Source: Cyclobacterium plantarum
GTDB taxonomy: Bacteria > Bacteroidota > Bacteroidia > Cytophagales > Cyclobacteriaceae
Reading direction: 5' to 3'
Assembly: GCF_011290685.1 (NCBI RefSeq)
Contig: NZ_JAANYN010000001.1
Span: 231,325-295,324 of the forward strand
DNA: 64,000 bases
Shown here piece after piece: positions 34,884-45,672 of the stretch (position 1 is the stretch's first letter; every line of letters begins with the position of its first letter). A program made the position numbers and the translations under genes. The notes below the pieces were generated by a model. It saw nothing but the letters and a program-made list of their open reading frames with translations. It had not been told where the DNA came from and ran no database searches.

Positions 34884-35669
34884 ATCAGTCATTCTTAAAC
34901 TTAAATTCAGGAACAAACAACCCGGGATAGGCATAACAATTGCGTTAAGAATGAAAAGCTATAGTAATACCCATTCAGTTACAACTTCCCAATGCTTTCC
35001 CAATATTGTTTTTCATATAGGGTTTTTTCATGAAGATCCAGATGTATTTTACAGTCAAATCTAAAATCCGACAGTTGTATTTGATTTTCTGGTGCGGACT
35101 AAAAATGCTTCCATACCGGTCTTTTTACTTTACTTGTCGATATTGGCGTTTTAAGGATCATTTCATATCCCAAAAGTTCCTGATTCATTGGTTTCAAATC
35201 CTAGGTACAAACCGCAGAAGATAGTTTATTTAACGACACCTGTTATCAGGTGACCGAAAATTAAAGTTATTCCATTAATTTTTGTAAAAAATCCAAGTTA
35301 TTTTTTCCTTTTAATTCGTTTACAGAGGATCCTTATATGTATAGTTATTTTTTTTTACCCATACTGGTAAAATACACATAAGCAGTATTGAATGACCGTT
35401 TATGTAATTTTTGTTAACTCTATACCTAAAAAAATATTCATGACAATTCTTTTATTATTTACTGAATTATAATACATTTCCGATAAATATTGCTCATTTT
35501 AAGTGTTTGTCAAATGTTATTGCCTGTGATCACAGAAAATTCCGTGAATACAAAAAGATCGGATTCTGAATTTTGTAAGTCATGGATTTTCAGGGATATC
35601 CACTGGTATAAACCACCTTGGCTGTGACTATTTGAGTAATTGTCATTTTAAATCCAAAATCATCAGTTT
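34884..35669. other. Long intergenic leader upstream of second susC
   Basis: About 785 bp have no credible gene. Short open stretches exist but have no start context or protein-like composition. The region must hold the susC promoter and leader, as at the first locus. I could not place the promoter. Confidence 0.55.
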
Positions 35670-38600
35670 ATGAAAAACCTATTACTTATTGTCTGCCTGA
35701 GCATGCTGGCCGTTTTAAGCGGCAATGTTCTGGCACAAACCGTATCCGGAACGGTGACCGATCAAACAGATGGGATGCCGCTTCCTGGTGTATCGGTATT
35801 GATTAAAGGAACCTCTACCGGTACTGCTACCGATGTGGATGGAAATTACAGCGTGAATGTTCCTGGTGCTGAGACGGTGCTCGTCTTTTCCTTTCTGGGA
35901 TTTCAAACTGTTGAGGAAACAGTTGGTAACCGTAGCACCATTAACATTAGCCTTGCAGAAGATGCTGCAGAATTATCTGAAGTAGTGGTTACCGCTTTGG
36001 GAATTGAGAGAAATGTCCGGGCACTACAATATTCGATCACTGAAGTAGGAGGAGAGGAGTTTACACAGGCCCGTGAAAACAACATTGCCAATCAGTTGGC
36101 CGGCAGGGTTGCTGGGGTAAATGTGAGCAACGTGGCTTCGGGACCAGCAGGTTCCTCCCGGGTAATCATCCGGGGAAATACTTCTCTTCAGGGAGGTAAC
36201 CAGCCTTTGTATGTAATTGATGGTATTCCCATGGACAATACCAATTTTGGTCAGGCCGGTGTCTGGGGAGGAGCGGACCAGGGAGATGGTATGACCAGTG
36301 TAAACCCAGATGATATTGAATCCATGTCCGTACTGAAGGGGGCGAGTGCTGCAGCCCTATATGGGTCCAGGGCCGCAAATGGTGTGATATTGATCACTAC
36401 CAAAAGGGGGACTGCCCAAAGAGGTATTGGTGTGGAAATCAACTCCAATGTGGTCTTTGAAAGGATAAATAACCAAACAGATTTACAGACCCAGTTTGGT
36501 TCAGGTAGGTTCCAGGGCGACCAGATAACAGGTGCCGCTGTAAGGCCTACTACGGTGCGGCAGGGGTATGACTGGGGCGCACAAGCATGGGGAGAGCGAT
36601 TGGGCACAGGTACCTCCATGCATTTTGATGGGGTTGAACGCCCATATGTGTATGCAGGAGATAACTGGAACCGCTTTTACGAAACCGGTGCTGCCTATAC
36701 CAACAGTATTTCACTTTCCGGTGGAAGCGAAGCGCAGACCTTTCGCTTCAATGCCACAGACATGAGGAGTAGCTCCGTGGTCCCCAATGCAGGCTTTGAC
36801 CGTTTGAATATGTCCATAGCCACGAATGGTAAGTTTGGTAAAAAACTTACTTTCGATGCCAAGGTACTCTACTCCAATGAGAGAACGAAAAACAGACCCA
36901 GATTATCGGATTCTCCGGGAAATGCCTTTCAGTCCATCTTTTCGCTGCCGCCAAATGTCAATGTAGAGTGGGGTAAGGGAGATCCCAACAGGTTAGGAAC
37001 CATACCCGTGGGTACCGATCCCGCTTTGCTGAGTACCTGGGGTTTCGCCGAGCAGGAGGAATATCTGATGAAGAATGATCCCTGGGGACAGAATCCCTAT
37101 TTTTCCACCCATCAACTGTCTATCGACGATACCAGAGACAGGATCATTACTTCAGGATCCTTGCGGTACGATATCACTGATCACCTGTATCTATCAGGAA
37201 GGGCGGGAATGGACTGGTTTACCAGAAGAGGTACCACTTTGACCCCTCAGGGAACCGGCTATGACAGAAATGGCAGTATGAGCGAAAGCGAGCGAAGGGT
37301 CAATGAAATCAACCTGGAGGCCATGTTGGGCTACAACAGGGAATTTGGCGATTTTGGACTGAATGCATTTATTGGAGCCAATAGGATGAGAAGAGAGGAT
37401 GAAACCATCTCGGCCAATGGGCAGGGTTTTAATGTTCCTTTTTTCCATGCGATCAACAATACAGTGACCCGGAATTTTGGCTATGGTTATTCCGGCTGGG
37501 GAATCAACTCTGTCTTTGGCTCTGCAGAGGTCAGTTACAAAAACATCCTATTCTTAACAGCGACCGGTCGAACAGATTGGTTCTCGGTTTTGGATCCTCA
37601 GTTTAATGACATTACCTATCCTTCTATAGGGGGTAGTTTCGTGTTCTCCGATGCCATGACAGAACTACCTTCATGGTTGAGTTTCGGCAAAATCAGAGGT
37701 TCCTGGGCCAGAGTAGGTAACTCCACTGTGGGTCCTTACCAAATTCAGAATGTATACTCACTCTTAGGAGCACCTGCCATTGATTTTGGTGGTAATCAGG
37801 TAGCCATGGCCTCTTTTGCCACAGCGGGAAACAATGCAGGTACGATTCCAAACAGGTTTTTAAAGCCCTTGTTATCGACGGAGGTCGAAGTGGGTTTTGA
37901 TGTTCGATTTTTTCAAAACAGGTTAGGGTTGGATTTCACCTATTATCACCAGCGCAGTACGGATGATCAATTGAATGCCCAGGTTTCCAGGTCTTCAGGA
38001 TTTGGCTCTACATTGGTTAACCTGGGGGAAATGGAGAACAAAGGAGTAGAGATTCTACTCACAGGTTCGCCTATTCGAACCAATAATTTCAATTGGGATG
38101 TGTCCTTCAATGTGGCCAGAAACAGGAATAAGGTAATTTCATTGATAGAGGGAAGCGATATCCTGAATGTGGAAGAACCCAGAACAAGGACTGTTTTTGT
38201 GCAACACCGAACCGGTTATCCCTTTGGTGTACTGGCAGGATGGGTGCAAAAAAAATCGCCTGACGGACAGCCAGTCTTTGAAGAAAATGGAGCCCCGGTG
38301 CAATCTGACCAAATGGAAGTTATCGGAAACGGTATTCCTGACTGGACAGGAGGCATAAACAATAGTATTACTTTCAAGGGTTTTAATCTTTCAGCTTTAG
38401 TCGATTTCAGAATCGGGGGTGATTTGTATTCCGGTACCAATGTCAGGCTTACCCAATGGGGACTGCACAAGCAGACCTTACAGGGAAGGGCAGGAGAGGA
38501 GCCACTCAGCGTTTCCGGTGTGATCCAGTCTGGTACCACAGCAGATGGACAACCGATATATGAATCCTTTTCCAAAACACTCTCTCCCGGTGAAGCCAAT

Positions 38601-38894
38601 AATTACTGGAATCAGATGGGGAACAGGGTGCAGGACTACTTTGTCTATGACGGTTCGTTTGCTAAGCTAAGGCAAGTGACTTTCGGATACAATTTCCCAA
38701 GAAGAATTATGAGTAAAACGCCATTTACCAACTTGAGTTTATCCTTTGTTGGCAGAAACCTGTCGATACTTTGGAAAAATGTGGAAAACATAGATCCTGA
38801 ATCAGGATATTCATCAGGAAATGGTCAGGGTCTGGATTATTTCGGAATGCCTCAGACCAGGACATTTGGATTCAATGTTAGGGCAACGTTTTAA
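35670..38894 (+). CDS. SusC/RagA-family TonB-linked outer membrane protein (second locus)
   Basis: This 1074-residue outer-membrane transporter has a signal peptide ending at VLAQ (residue 23). The carboxypeptidase-regulatory-like domain starts with VSGTVTDQTDGMPLPGVSVL. LSEVVVTALGIERN then leads to the plug domain with IESMSVLKGASAAALYGSRA. The long barrel ends in FGFNVRATF. It is only distantly similar to the first SusC in this window, so the two are not recent duplicates. Its SusD partner begins 18 bp downstream. No dedicated regulator is adjacent. Confidence 0.95.
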   Translation: MKNLLLIVCLSMLAVLSGNVLAQTVSGTVTDQTDGMPLPGVSVLIKGTSTGTATDVDGNYSVNVPGAETVLVFSFLGFQTVEETVGNRSTINISLAEDAAELSEVVVTALGIERNVRALQYSITEVGGEEFTQARENNIANQLAGRVAGVNVSNVASGPAGSSRVIIRGNTSLQGGNQPLYVIDGIPMDNTNFGQAGVWGGADQGDGMTSVNPDDIESMSVLKGASAAALYGSRAANGVILITTKRGTAQRGIGVEINSNVVFERINNQTDLQTQFGSGRFQGDQITGAAVRPTTVRQGYDWGAQAWGERLGTGTSMHFDGVERPYVYAGDNWNRFYETGAAYTNSISLSGGSEAQTFRFNATDMRSSSVVPNAGFDRLNMSIATNGKFGKKLTFDAKVLYSNERTKNRPRLSDSPGNAFQSIFSLPPNVNVEWGKGDPNRLGTIPVGTDPALLSTWGFAEQEEYLMKNDPWGQNPYFSTHQLSIDDTRDRIITSGSLRYDITDHLYLSGRAGMDWFTRRGTTLTPQGTGYDRNGSMSESERRVNEINLEAMLGYNREFGDFGLNAFIGANRMRREDETISANGQGFNVPFFHAINNTVTRNFGYGYSGWGINSVFGSAEVSYKNILFLTATGRTDWFSVLDPQFNDITYPSIGGSFVFSDAMTELPSWLSFGKIRGSWARVGNSTVGPYQIQNVYSLLGAPAIDFGGNQVAMASFATAGNNAGTIPNRFLKPLLSTEVEVGFDVRFFQNRLGLDFTYYHQRSTDDQLNAQVSRSSGFGSTLVNLGEMENKGVEILLTGSPIRTNNFNWDVSFNVARNRNKVISLIEGSDILNVEEPRTRTVFVQHRTGYPFGVLAGWVQKKSPDGQPVFEENGAPVQSDQMEVIGNGIPDWTGGINNSITFKGFNLSALVDFRIGGDLYSGTNVRLTQWGLHKQTLQGRAGEEPLSVSGVIQSGTTADGQPIYESFSKTLSPGEANNYWNQMGNRVQDYFVYDGSFAKLRQVTFGYNFPRRIMSKTPFTNLSLSFVGRNLSILWKNVENIDPESGYSSGNGQGLDYFGMPQTRTFGFNVRATF

Positions 38895-38912
38895 TCATTA
38901 AAGGAAAATACC

Positions 38913-40517
38913 ATGAAAATTATAAATAAAGTTCTCTTTTTTGGTTTGGCAGTCAGTATCACGCTCTTTGGTTGTGATACGGATGATCTGCATGATTTGA
39001 ACATCAATCCTCAGGCAGTAAATGAAATTGACCTGAATTTTATGTTCACCGCGGCCCAACTTGGATCCGCTTCAGGAGGCTCTGCTGGTGATAACCGTTA
39101 CATTGACTGGCGGACCAACATCGGTATGACCGCTTACCTTATACAGCATCTGGCCAATGCGGGTGGAGGAATTGCTCCGGGAGATAAATACCAGGAAAAT
39201 TTCGAATCCAACAATGCACCATTTGAATTTTTCTATGGAGACGCATTGAAGAATATTTCAGAAGTGATCCGGCAGACAGGTCCCGGCGGATACGATGAAG
39301 GGAATAAAATCAATACCAGAAATGCCGCAAGGATCATGCGGGTGCTTAATTTCCACCGGCTGACGGATTTTTACGGAAATATCCCCTATTTTGGTGCATT
39401 GCAGGGTATGGATGGGGTATTCTTTCCGGAATACGATCCCCAGTCTGAGATATATCCCCACCTGTTGCAGGAATTGGAAGAGGCTACAGCAGCCATAAGC
39501 ACATCCAATCCTGATGATGGCTTTGCCAGGGCGGATATTATCTATGACGGTGACATTGACAAATGGAAGCGGTTTGGTTATTCACTGATGTTGCGTTTGG
39601 CCATGAGGGTTTCTGACGTGGCTCCGCAGTTGGCCAATGAATATGTGACCAAAGCCATTTCCGGTGGAGTAATGGAAAGTAATGATGACAATGCCTGGGT
39701 ACCCATGTCCGAAGGACCAAGTCTATGGATCAATCAAAACGGGATCTCCAGGGCATTTTACCCAGGAGACGGTGGACAACCCGGCTATTTAAGTGAAACC
39801 TTGGTGGATTGGTTAAAAGGTGATGCCACTTCAGCAGACGAGGTGGATCCCAGACTGATGGTAATCAGCGGAGGAATTGCTGATTGGTCAGCCGTGGCCT
39901 GGACACCCTATAATACCAATCCTCTGGAACAAAAAGGTATGCCCAATGGATATGATGCTGCTGGCCTGGAGGAAATTGAGGGAGGTCCGATTAATCAGGT
40001 TGAAACCTATTCCAGAATCAATTACCTGATGCTGCAGCGAGACAGCCCTTATATGTTGATGAATTTTGCGGAATCCGCCTTTTTACAGGCGGAAGCATTG
40101 GAAAGGGGCATTGGATCAGGTATTTCCGGCACTGCGGAAGCTCATTACAATGAGGGAGTAAAAGGGGCCATGCAGATGTACACCCCCTTTGATGAGTCCC
40201 TGGCCATTTCGGATGCTGAAGTAGCAGCATATCTTAGCAGACATCCTTATGGTACGGAAAAGCCTGCCCTGGAAATGATTGGCGAACAAATGTGGGTGAG
40301 TAAGTTTTTCAATTGGTGGGAGGCCTGGTCAGACTGGAGAAGGACCGGATATCCTCAATTAACACCGACAAATTATCCCGGAAATGTCACTCAGGGACAG
40401 ATCATGAGGAAGCTAAGGTATCCTGCAGCGGAAGTCGCCACAAATGAGAACTTTCAGTCTGGGGCTACATTGCCCGATATTTTCACCACCAGGGTGTGGT
40501 GGGACACAGCTGATTGA
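38913..40517 (+). CDS. SusD/RagB-family nutrient-binding lipoprotein (second locus)
   Basis: This 534-residue surface lipoprotein has the signal MKIINKVLFFGLAVSITLFG with Cys21, followed by DDLHDLNINPQAVNEID. SusD-like_2 features include FYGNIPYFGALQG, DIIYDGDIDKWKRFGYSLML, FAESAFLQAEAL, and WWEAWSDWRRTGYPQL near the end. It should form the lid of the upstream SusC transporter. A GC-rich terminator follows 33 bp after the stop. Confidence 0.95.
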   Translation: MKIINKVLFFGLAVSITLFGCDTDDLHDLNINPQAVNEIDLNFMFTAAQLGSASGGSAGDNRYIDWRTNIGMTAYLIQHLANAGGGIAPGDKYQENFESNNAPFEFFYGDALKNISEVIRQTGPGGYDEGNKINTRNAARIMRVLNFHRLTDFYGNIPYFGALQGMDGVFFPEYDPQSEIYPHLLQELEEATAAISTSNPDDGFARADIIYDGDIDKWKRFGYSLMLRLAMRVSDVAPQLANEYVTKAISGGVMESNDDNAWVPMSEGPSLWINQNGISRAFYPGDGGQPGYLSETLVDWLKGDATSADEVDPRLMVISGGIADWSAVAWTPYNTNPLEQKGMPNGYDAAGLEEIEGGPINQVETYSRINYLMLQRDSPYMLMNFAESAFLQAEALERGIGSGISGTAEAHYNEGVKGAMQMYTPFDESLAISDAEVAAYLSRHPYGTEKPALEMIGEQMWVSKFFNWWEAWSDWRRTGYPQLTPTNYPGNVTQGQIMRKLRYPAAEVATNENFQSGATLPDIFTTRVWWDTAD

Positions 40518-40550
40518 TACAGTTAACGGAAAACAGAATCTATAAATTTT

Positions 40551-40577
40551 AAGGGGTGTCCAGTCGGACACCCCTTT
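40551..40577. terminator. Bidirectional terminator after second susCD pair
   Basis: The stem AAGGGGTGTCC/GGACACCCCTT has a short loop and is flanked by A and T tracts on both sides, so it can serve both susD and the convergent FG-GAP gene. Confidence 0.85.
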
Positions 40578-42090
40578 ATTTTGGATAGATACCGTTTCCT
40601 TCTGACCCCATAAAGGCTCCCCAATCTGGTTTATTCCTGATCGTGATAGGGAGATCAATCCTCTTGATTTTCATGCCAAGAAAGGATAAGATATCGGTAT
40701 GACTGAAATATTGACAATGAATCAAATCCAGGTATCCATCCCCGTCCAAATCCCCCAGCCAGGGGGTGGAAAATATGTTTTTAAAACCTTTGGATTGGTC
40801 TAAAATATGAATTTCACCGGATTTAAAATCCATTAAGAGCAACTTGTTTTCAATAAGAAATGCAGATTTATCATCAATGGCGCGGTCACAATCATATTCA
40901 TTAATACTGAAAATCACCTCATCTCTGCCGTCTTTATTCAAGTCATAGGCTATCGGAGAAGAAAAGCCGGTACAGCCCAATTCTTTTTTATTTATCAAAG
41001 CGCCTGTTTTTCCATCTATCAACACTTGAATAGAGCCGGTATTTTCTGGCCATACGCCTTTGCTTACAAAAGTAAACAAATCGGGAATATTATCGGCAGT
41101 AAATTGACCTACCGCCAGGCTATTGCTGCTTTCGGTACCGGAAATTTGTTGTTGCCAAAGGACCTCAAATGATTTCCCTGAAAAGGCAGTGATGGTACTG
41201 GCATGGGAAATGGCGACGATATCCAAAATACCATCCCGATCCAAATCAGCCAGGACAGGGGGGGCGATGAATCCATTGTTTTGTTCTGTCACCAGGACCC
41301 TGGCATTTGAAAGATCATTGTTCATCAAATCTTTCAGCTTTGCGATAAAAAGGCTTCCGGAAATAGTTTCTCCACCGGTTCCAAAGACCACCATTGTTTC
41401 ATTATTTCCCACTTTGTCCAATAACAAAGGCGACATATAGGTTTCTTTTCCATCTGGCATGCTGTCCGCAGCCAAAATTCTTCCCGATAGCGCGTCTATA
41501 ACCATCAGGACTCCTGGATATCGTCCCACTGTTTCAAAGGGTGCAGCTCTGGCATTGCCTCCATTGCTAATGAGTAATTCAGGGATGCCATTTCCATTTT
41601 GATCTGGGACCAATACACTGTTGTTGAAATTAAACCTGGCGTGTTTCAAGATGGGGTGATCCAGGTAATTGCTGCTATCGTACTCCCATATCAGGTCTCC
41701 CGTTTGCCCGTCGATACCTTTGAGGTGTGGTCCCCTGCCGCCTATGAAAATGTCAGGAATGCCGTCTTTGTTAACATCATGAAAAGTGGCTGACCCATAT
41801 ACCTGATCCACTGTGGACGCATTCCAAAGCAGTTCTCCATTATCACCATTTATGGCCAATATACCATAATCACTGTGTTCGAATTCATTTTTCCCGGCAC
41901 CCATTACAACATCCAAAACCCCATCTCTGTTTAAATCTACTGTACGGGGAGAGGATTGGGATCCAATGACCGGAAAACTGGCTTCCCAAACCAATTCACT
42001 TTTATCTTTTTCCTGGCAGGAAAATACAGTACAGGTAATAAAGGCTATCAAATAAATGAAACCTTCGAATAAGGGATTGTAATTATTCAT
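40576..42090 (-). CDS. FG-GAP/VCBS repeat lipoprotein
   Basis: This 504-residue exported protein has a lipoprotein signal ending in TCTVFSC (Cys25). It is built from beta-propeller repeats with calcium-binding D-x-D-x-D-G loops: DLNRDGVLDVVMG, DVNKDGIPDIFIGG, DLDRDGILDIVAIS, DLNKDGRDEVIFS and DLDGDGYLDLIHC. Segments such as GQTGDLIWEYD resemble PQQ-type blades. It probably binds a glycan or protein at the cell surface. It converges on the second susD and diverges from the large FG-GAP/ASPIC gene. Confidence 0.88.
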   Translation of the reverse strand: MNNYNPLFEGFIYLIAFITCTVFSCQEKDKSELVWEASFPVIGSQSSPRTVDLNRDGVLDVVMGAGKNEFEHSDYGILAINGDNGELLWNASTVDQVYGSATFHDVNKDGIPDIFIGGRGPHLKGIDGQTGDLIWEYDSSNYLDHPILKHARFNFNNSVLVPDQNGNGIPELLISNGGNARAAPFETVGRYPGVLMVIDALSGRILAADSMPDGKETYMSPLLLDKVGNNETMVVFGTGGETISGSLFIAKLKDLMNNDLSNARVLVTEQNNGFIAPPVLADLDRDGILDIVAISHASTITAFSGKSFEVLWQQQISGTESSNSLAVGQFTADNIPDLFTFVSKGVWPENTGSIQVLIDGKTGALINKKELGCTGFSSPIAYDLNKDGRDEVIFSINEYDCDRAIDDKSAFLIENKLLLMDFKSGEIHILDQSKGFKNIFSTPWLGDLDGDGYLDLIHCQYFSHTDILSFLGMKIKRIDLPITIRNKPDWGAFMGSEGNGIYPK

Positions 42091-42310
42091 TTTATCGGTT
42101 AAAAATGTGCTTAATTCTACTCAATATAAATAATATTGGGAATAATTCTTAATCCAAAGGAGATGTTCCATGGAGCAAGGATGATGAAAGAAAATTGGCT
42201 GACAACTCCAACTTCTATTGTGTTAACGGCTGAAAAAATGTAGATTTACTTACAAGATGAGGATCAGCTTTGGTCTCAAAGAGAATGCATTACTACTCAA
42301 TAGAGAGAAA

Positions 42311-45300
42311 ATGGAAAACCGTTCAAAACAGGTTTTAGGGATTTTGTTGTTGATTATTTTACCTGTCATGGGAGCCTTATCCCAGGGTTTTGAAAAGTTG
42401 CCGGGCAGAAAAACAGGAGTCAAATTTCGAAATGACCTGAAGGAAGATCAATTTTCTAACATCCTAACTTACGAATATTTTTATAATGGTGGGGGTGTGG
42501 CAATTGGGGACATCAATAATGATGGACTGGAAGATATTTTTTTTACAGGAAACATGACCTCCAACAGGCTATATTTGAACCAGGGAGACTTTAAATTCCA
42601 AGATATTACCCGTATTGCGGGAATCGGTGGAAAAGAGGCCTGGACTACTGGTACAAGCATGGCCGATATCAATGGGGACGGCTTCCTGGATATTTATGTG
42701 TGTTATTCGGGTAAGGGCTCAGCTGAAACCAGGAAAAACCAATTGTTCATCAATAAAAGGGATGGGACATTTGTGGAATCAGCCGAGGCATATGGATTGG
42801 CAGATCCTGCCAATAGTATACAAGCTTTATTTTTTGATTTTGACCTGGACGGGGATTTGGACATGTACCTGCTCAACCACAATACCCAGGTGATCAATGA
42901 AATTGATTTTGATGCAAAAAGAAAAGATCGAAATGAGCTTTCCGGTGACAAATTGTTTAGGAATGACGATGGCTTTTTTAAAGATATTAGCGAACAGGCA
43001 GGCATAATAGGGAATTCCATGGGTTTCGGTCTGGGGATAGCCGCTTCAGACATTACAGGAAACGGCTATCCTGATCTTTACGTGTCCAATGACTATATTG
43101 AACCCGATTACCTGTATATCAATAACGGAGATGGTACTTTCTCCGAAAGCCTGACCGATTATTTGCAACACATTTCCTATTTTTCCATGGGCTCTGACAT
43201 CAGTGACATCAATAATGACGGACAAGCCGATATCTTTACCTTGGATATGTTGCCAGAGGACAACAAGCGGCAAAAATTATTGTATGGACCTGAAAATTAT
43301 GAGCAATATGCGTTGATGGTTATGGAGGGTTTCTATCACCAAAACATGCGAAACATGTTGCATGTAAACCAAGGTTCAGGATTATTCAGTGAAGTCGGAC
43401 AATTGGCCGGAATTTCCAATACGGATTGGAGTTGGGCGGCTTTTTTTGCTGATTTTGACAATGATGGCTGGAAGGATCTTTTTGTGAGCAATGGGTATTT
43501 CAGGGACTATACCAACCGGGATTTTTTAAAATACAAAGGAGATTATTATTTCAGCAAAGCAAGAGACGGGGAAAAAGCGGATACACTGCACCTGGTGACC
43601 AGCATGCAGTCCACACCGGTCCATGACTATTTGTATAAAAATGACGGAGGGACCATTTTCAGGGACTTGTCAGCAGAATGGGGGTTTGATGATCCGGTTT
43701 TTTCAAATGGTGCGGCTTATGCGGATTTGGACAATGATGGTGCACTGGACCTTGTTGTCAATCACCTCAACGGGCCGGCGGGCATCTTCAAAAACAAACT
43801 TGCTTCGAGTAATAAAGCACCAAACTTTCTTCAAATTTTGCTTCGGGGAGAGGGAATGAATACCTCAGGAATAGGAGCAAAAATCACTGTTTATTCGAAT
43901 CAGGAACAACAATATTTTGAGCAGCAACCCACCCGAGGATTTCAGTCTTCTGTCAGCCATAAAATACATGTGGGCTTGGGGCAAAAAGACCAGGTGGATT
44001 CCCTACATATTGTTTGGCCCTTGGGCAAGGAACAGTGGGTAAGGGGAATTGCTGCCAATAAATTGTTGGTTTTATATGAAAAAGAGGCTCAAACCAGGAC
44101 TGTTCAAGTTGCAGAAAAAAAACCTGCTATCTTTACTCCCATTGTTTCGCCTATCAATTTTGAACATTCAGAGCCTGGTTACAATGACTTCAAGCGGCAG
44201 CCTTTACTTAGTCATATGCTTTCCCCTACAGGACCTGTATTGGCATTGGCTGATGTAAATAATAATGGTTTTATGGATGTCTTTGTGGGAGGAGCCGAAG
44301 GTATGCCAGGAAAATTATTTTTTCAGGTATCCAATGGTAATTTTATAGAATCCCAAGGCTTGGATTTGACTGAGGACAGTGGTAGTGCTCCCTCTGACGC
44401 TTTGTTTTTTGATGCCAATGGAGATGGAAGGCCTGATTTATATATCGTGAATGGGGGTTATCACGATTTTACAAGGGATTCCCCTGAATTACAAGACAGG
44501 CTTTACATCAACCAGGGTGGAGGGAACTTTAAAAAGAATACTACTGCCCTTCCCGTACTTCGCAGTAGTGGCTCAGTTGTGAAAGCAATGGATGTGGACA
44601 ATGATGGTGATTTGGATCTTTTCATAGGAGGAAGGGCCGTTGCAGGTCAATATCCCAAGGCTGCTGATTCATTTATTTTGCTTAATGATGGTTTGGGGAA
44701 TTTTGAGGATAAAACCGAGACCCTTTTTCCGGAACTAAGTACAATCGGGATGATAACTGATGCCCAGGTCATCGACTTGGATGAAGATGGGTGGGAAGAC
44801 CTGGTACTGGTAGGTGATTGGATGCCTATAAGTGTTTTTCTCAACCAACAGGGAGAGGGTTTTGAGAATGCTACCAATGCCTATTTTGATTTGCCTCTAA
44901 CAGGTAAATGGGCTGCTGTCAAAGCTGCGGATTTTGATAATGATGGAGATCTCGATTTGGTTGTGGGTAATTTTGGGCTGAACAGCCAACTTAAAGCGAG
45001 TGAGCAAGAACCATTGAGTCTTGTTTATGGGGATTTTGATGGAAATGGGTCTGTGGATCCGATTTTAAATCATTACATTAACGGTACAGCCTACCCTTTT
45101 ATGAGTAGGGATGAACTCCTGGACCAAATGTATGGTATGCGCAGTAAGTTTACCGATTACGCTTCTTTTTCGGAAGCTAAAATCGATGATATTATTTCAA
45201 GTGAGCAGTTGAAAAGTGCTAACCAATTGATAATAAGTGAACTAAAAACAGTTTATCTTGAGAATAGTAATGGGAAGTTTCTGGTCAGGGACTTACCCAT

Positions 45301-45652
45301 AACAGCACAATATGCGCCAGTTGAGGCCATTTCTATTTTTGATTTTGATGACGATGGCAACCTGGATTTTATTTTGGGAGGCAATCAAAACACTACCCGG
45401 TTGAGGCTGGGTGTAATGGATGCCAATTTTGGCCAGTTATTCAGAGGTGATGGAAATGGAGGTTTTACCTATGTGAGCTCTACTGAATCGGGATTGTCTT
45501 TTATTGGAGATGTAAAATCCATGGAAATAATTGATCTTTCTTATCTTAAAATTCTTTTGGTGGGTATCAACAATCAGGGTGTTTCGGCCTACTTGCTTAA
45601 CCGTACCCTTGGAAATAAACCAATAAAGAGTCTTTCCAATCAAAATAAATAA
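42311..45652 (+). CDS. Large FG-GAP repeat protein with ASPIC/UnbV domain
   Basis: This exported protein of about 1113 residues resembles CRTAC1-type proteins. The signal (KQVLGILLLIILPVMGALSQ) follows the ATG at 42311, which I prefer to one 54 bases upstream. Many FG-GAP calcium-loop repeats follow, such as DINNDGLEDIFFTG, DINGDGFLDIYVC, DFDLDGDLDMYLL, DFDNDGWKDLFVS and DLDNDGALDLVVN. An ASPIC/UnbV domain lies near residues 510-590 (GAKITVYSNQEQQYF, SVSHKIHVGLGQ, LHIVWPLGKEQ), and a second propeller completes it. Such proteins often accompany SusC/SusD pairs. The TrpB2 gene starts 20 bp downstream. Confidence 0.9.
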   Translation: MENRSKQVLGILLLIILPVMGALSQGFEKLPGRKTGVKFRNDLKEDQFSNILTYEYFYNGGGVAIGDINNDGLEDIFFTGNMTSNRLYLNQGDFKFQDITRIAGIGGKEAWTTGTSMADINGDGFLDIYVCYSGKGSAETRKNQLFINKRDGTFVESAEAYGLADPANSIQALFFDFDLDGDLDMYLLNHNTQVINEIDFDAKRKDRNELSGDKLFRNDDGFFKDISEQAGIIGNSMGFGLGIAASDITGNGYPDLYVSNDYIEPDYLYINNGDGTFSESLTDYLQHISYFSMGSDISDINNDGQADIFTLDMLPEDNKRQKLLYGPENYEQYALMVMEGFYHQNMRNMLHVNQGSGLFSEVGQLAGISNTDWSWAAFFADFDNDGWKDLFVSNGYFRDYTNRDFLKYKGDYYFSKARDGEKADTLHLVTSMQSTPVHDYLYKNDGGTIFRDLSAEWGFDDPVFSNGAAYADLDNDGALDLVVNHLNGPAGIFKNKLASSNKAPNFLQILLRGEGMNTSGIGAKITVYSNQEQQYFEQQPTRGFQSSVSHKIHVGLGQKDQVDSLHIVWPLGKEQWVRGIAANKLLVLYEKEAQTRTVQVAEKKPAIFTPIVSPINFEHSEPGYNDFKRQPLLSHMLSPTGPVLALADVNNNGFMDVFVGGAEGMPGKLFFQVSNGNFIESQGLDLTEDSGSAPSDALFFDANGDGRPDLYIVNGGYHDFTRDSPELQDRLYINQGGGNFKKNTTALPVLRSSGSVVKAMDVDNDGDLDLFIGGRAVAGQYPKAADSFILLNDGLGNFEDKTETLFPELSTIGMITDAQVIDLDEDGWEDLVLVGDWMPISVFLNQQGEGFENATNAYFDLPLTGKWAAVKAADFDNDGDLDLVVGNFGLNSQLKASEQEPLSLVYGDFDGNGSVDPILNHYINGTAYPFMSRDELLDQMYGMRSKFTDYASFSEAKIDDIISSEQLKSANQLIISELKTVYLENSNGKFLVRDLPITAQYAPVEAISIFDFDDDGNLDFILGGNQNTTRLRLGVMDANFGQLFRGDGNGGFTYVSSTESGLSFIGDVKSMEIIDLSYLKILLVGINNQGVSAYLLNRTLGNKPIKSLSNQNK

Positions 45653-45672
45653 TCCAAAACGACAACTATTGA

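Noticed and set aside
35030-35224. Small protein of 64 residues upstream of the second susC
   Set aside because: Low-complexity composition, no start context, no family resemblance and no neighbour to pair with.
3028-40517. The two susC/susD pairs as a recent segmental duplication
   Set aside because: The SusC and SusD proteins of the two loci share only family motifs and differ in length and detail.
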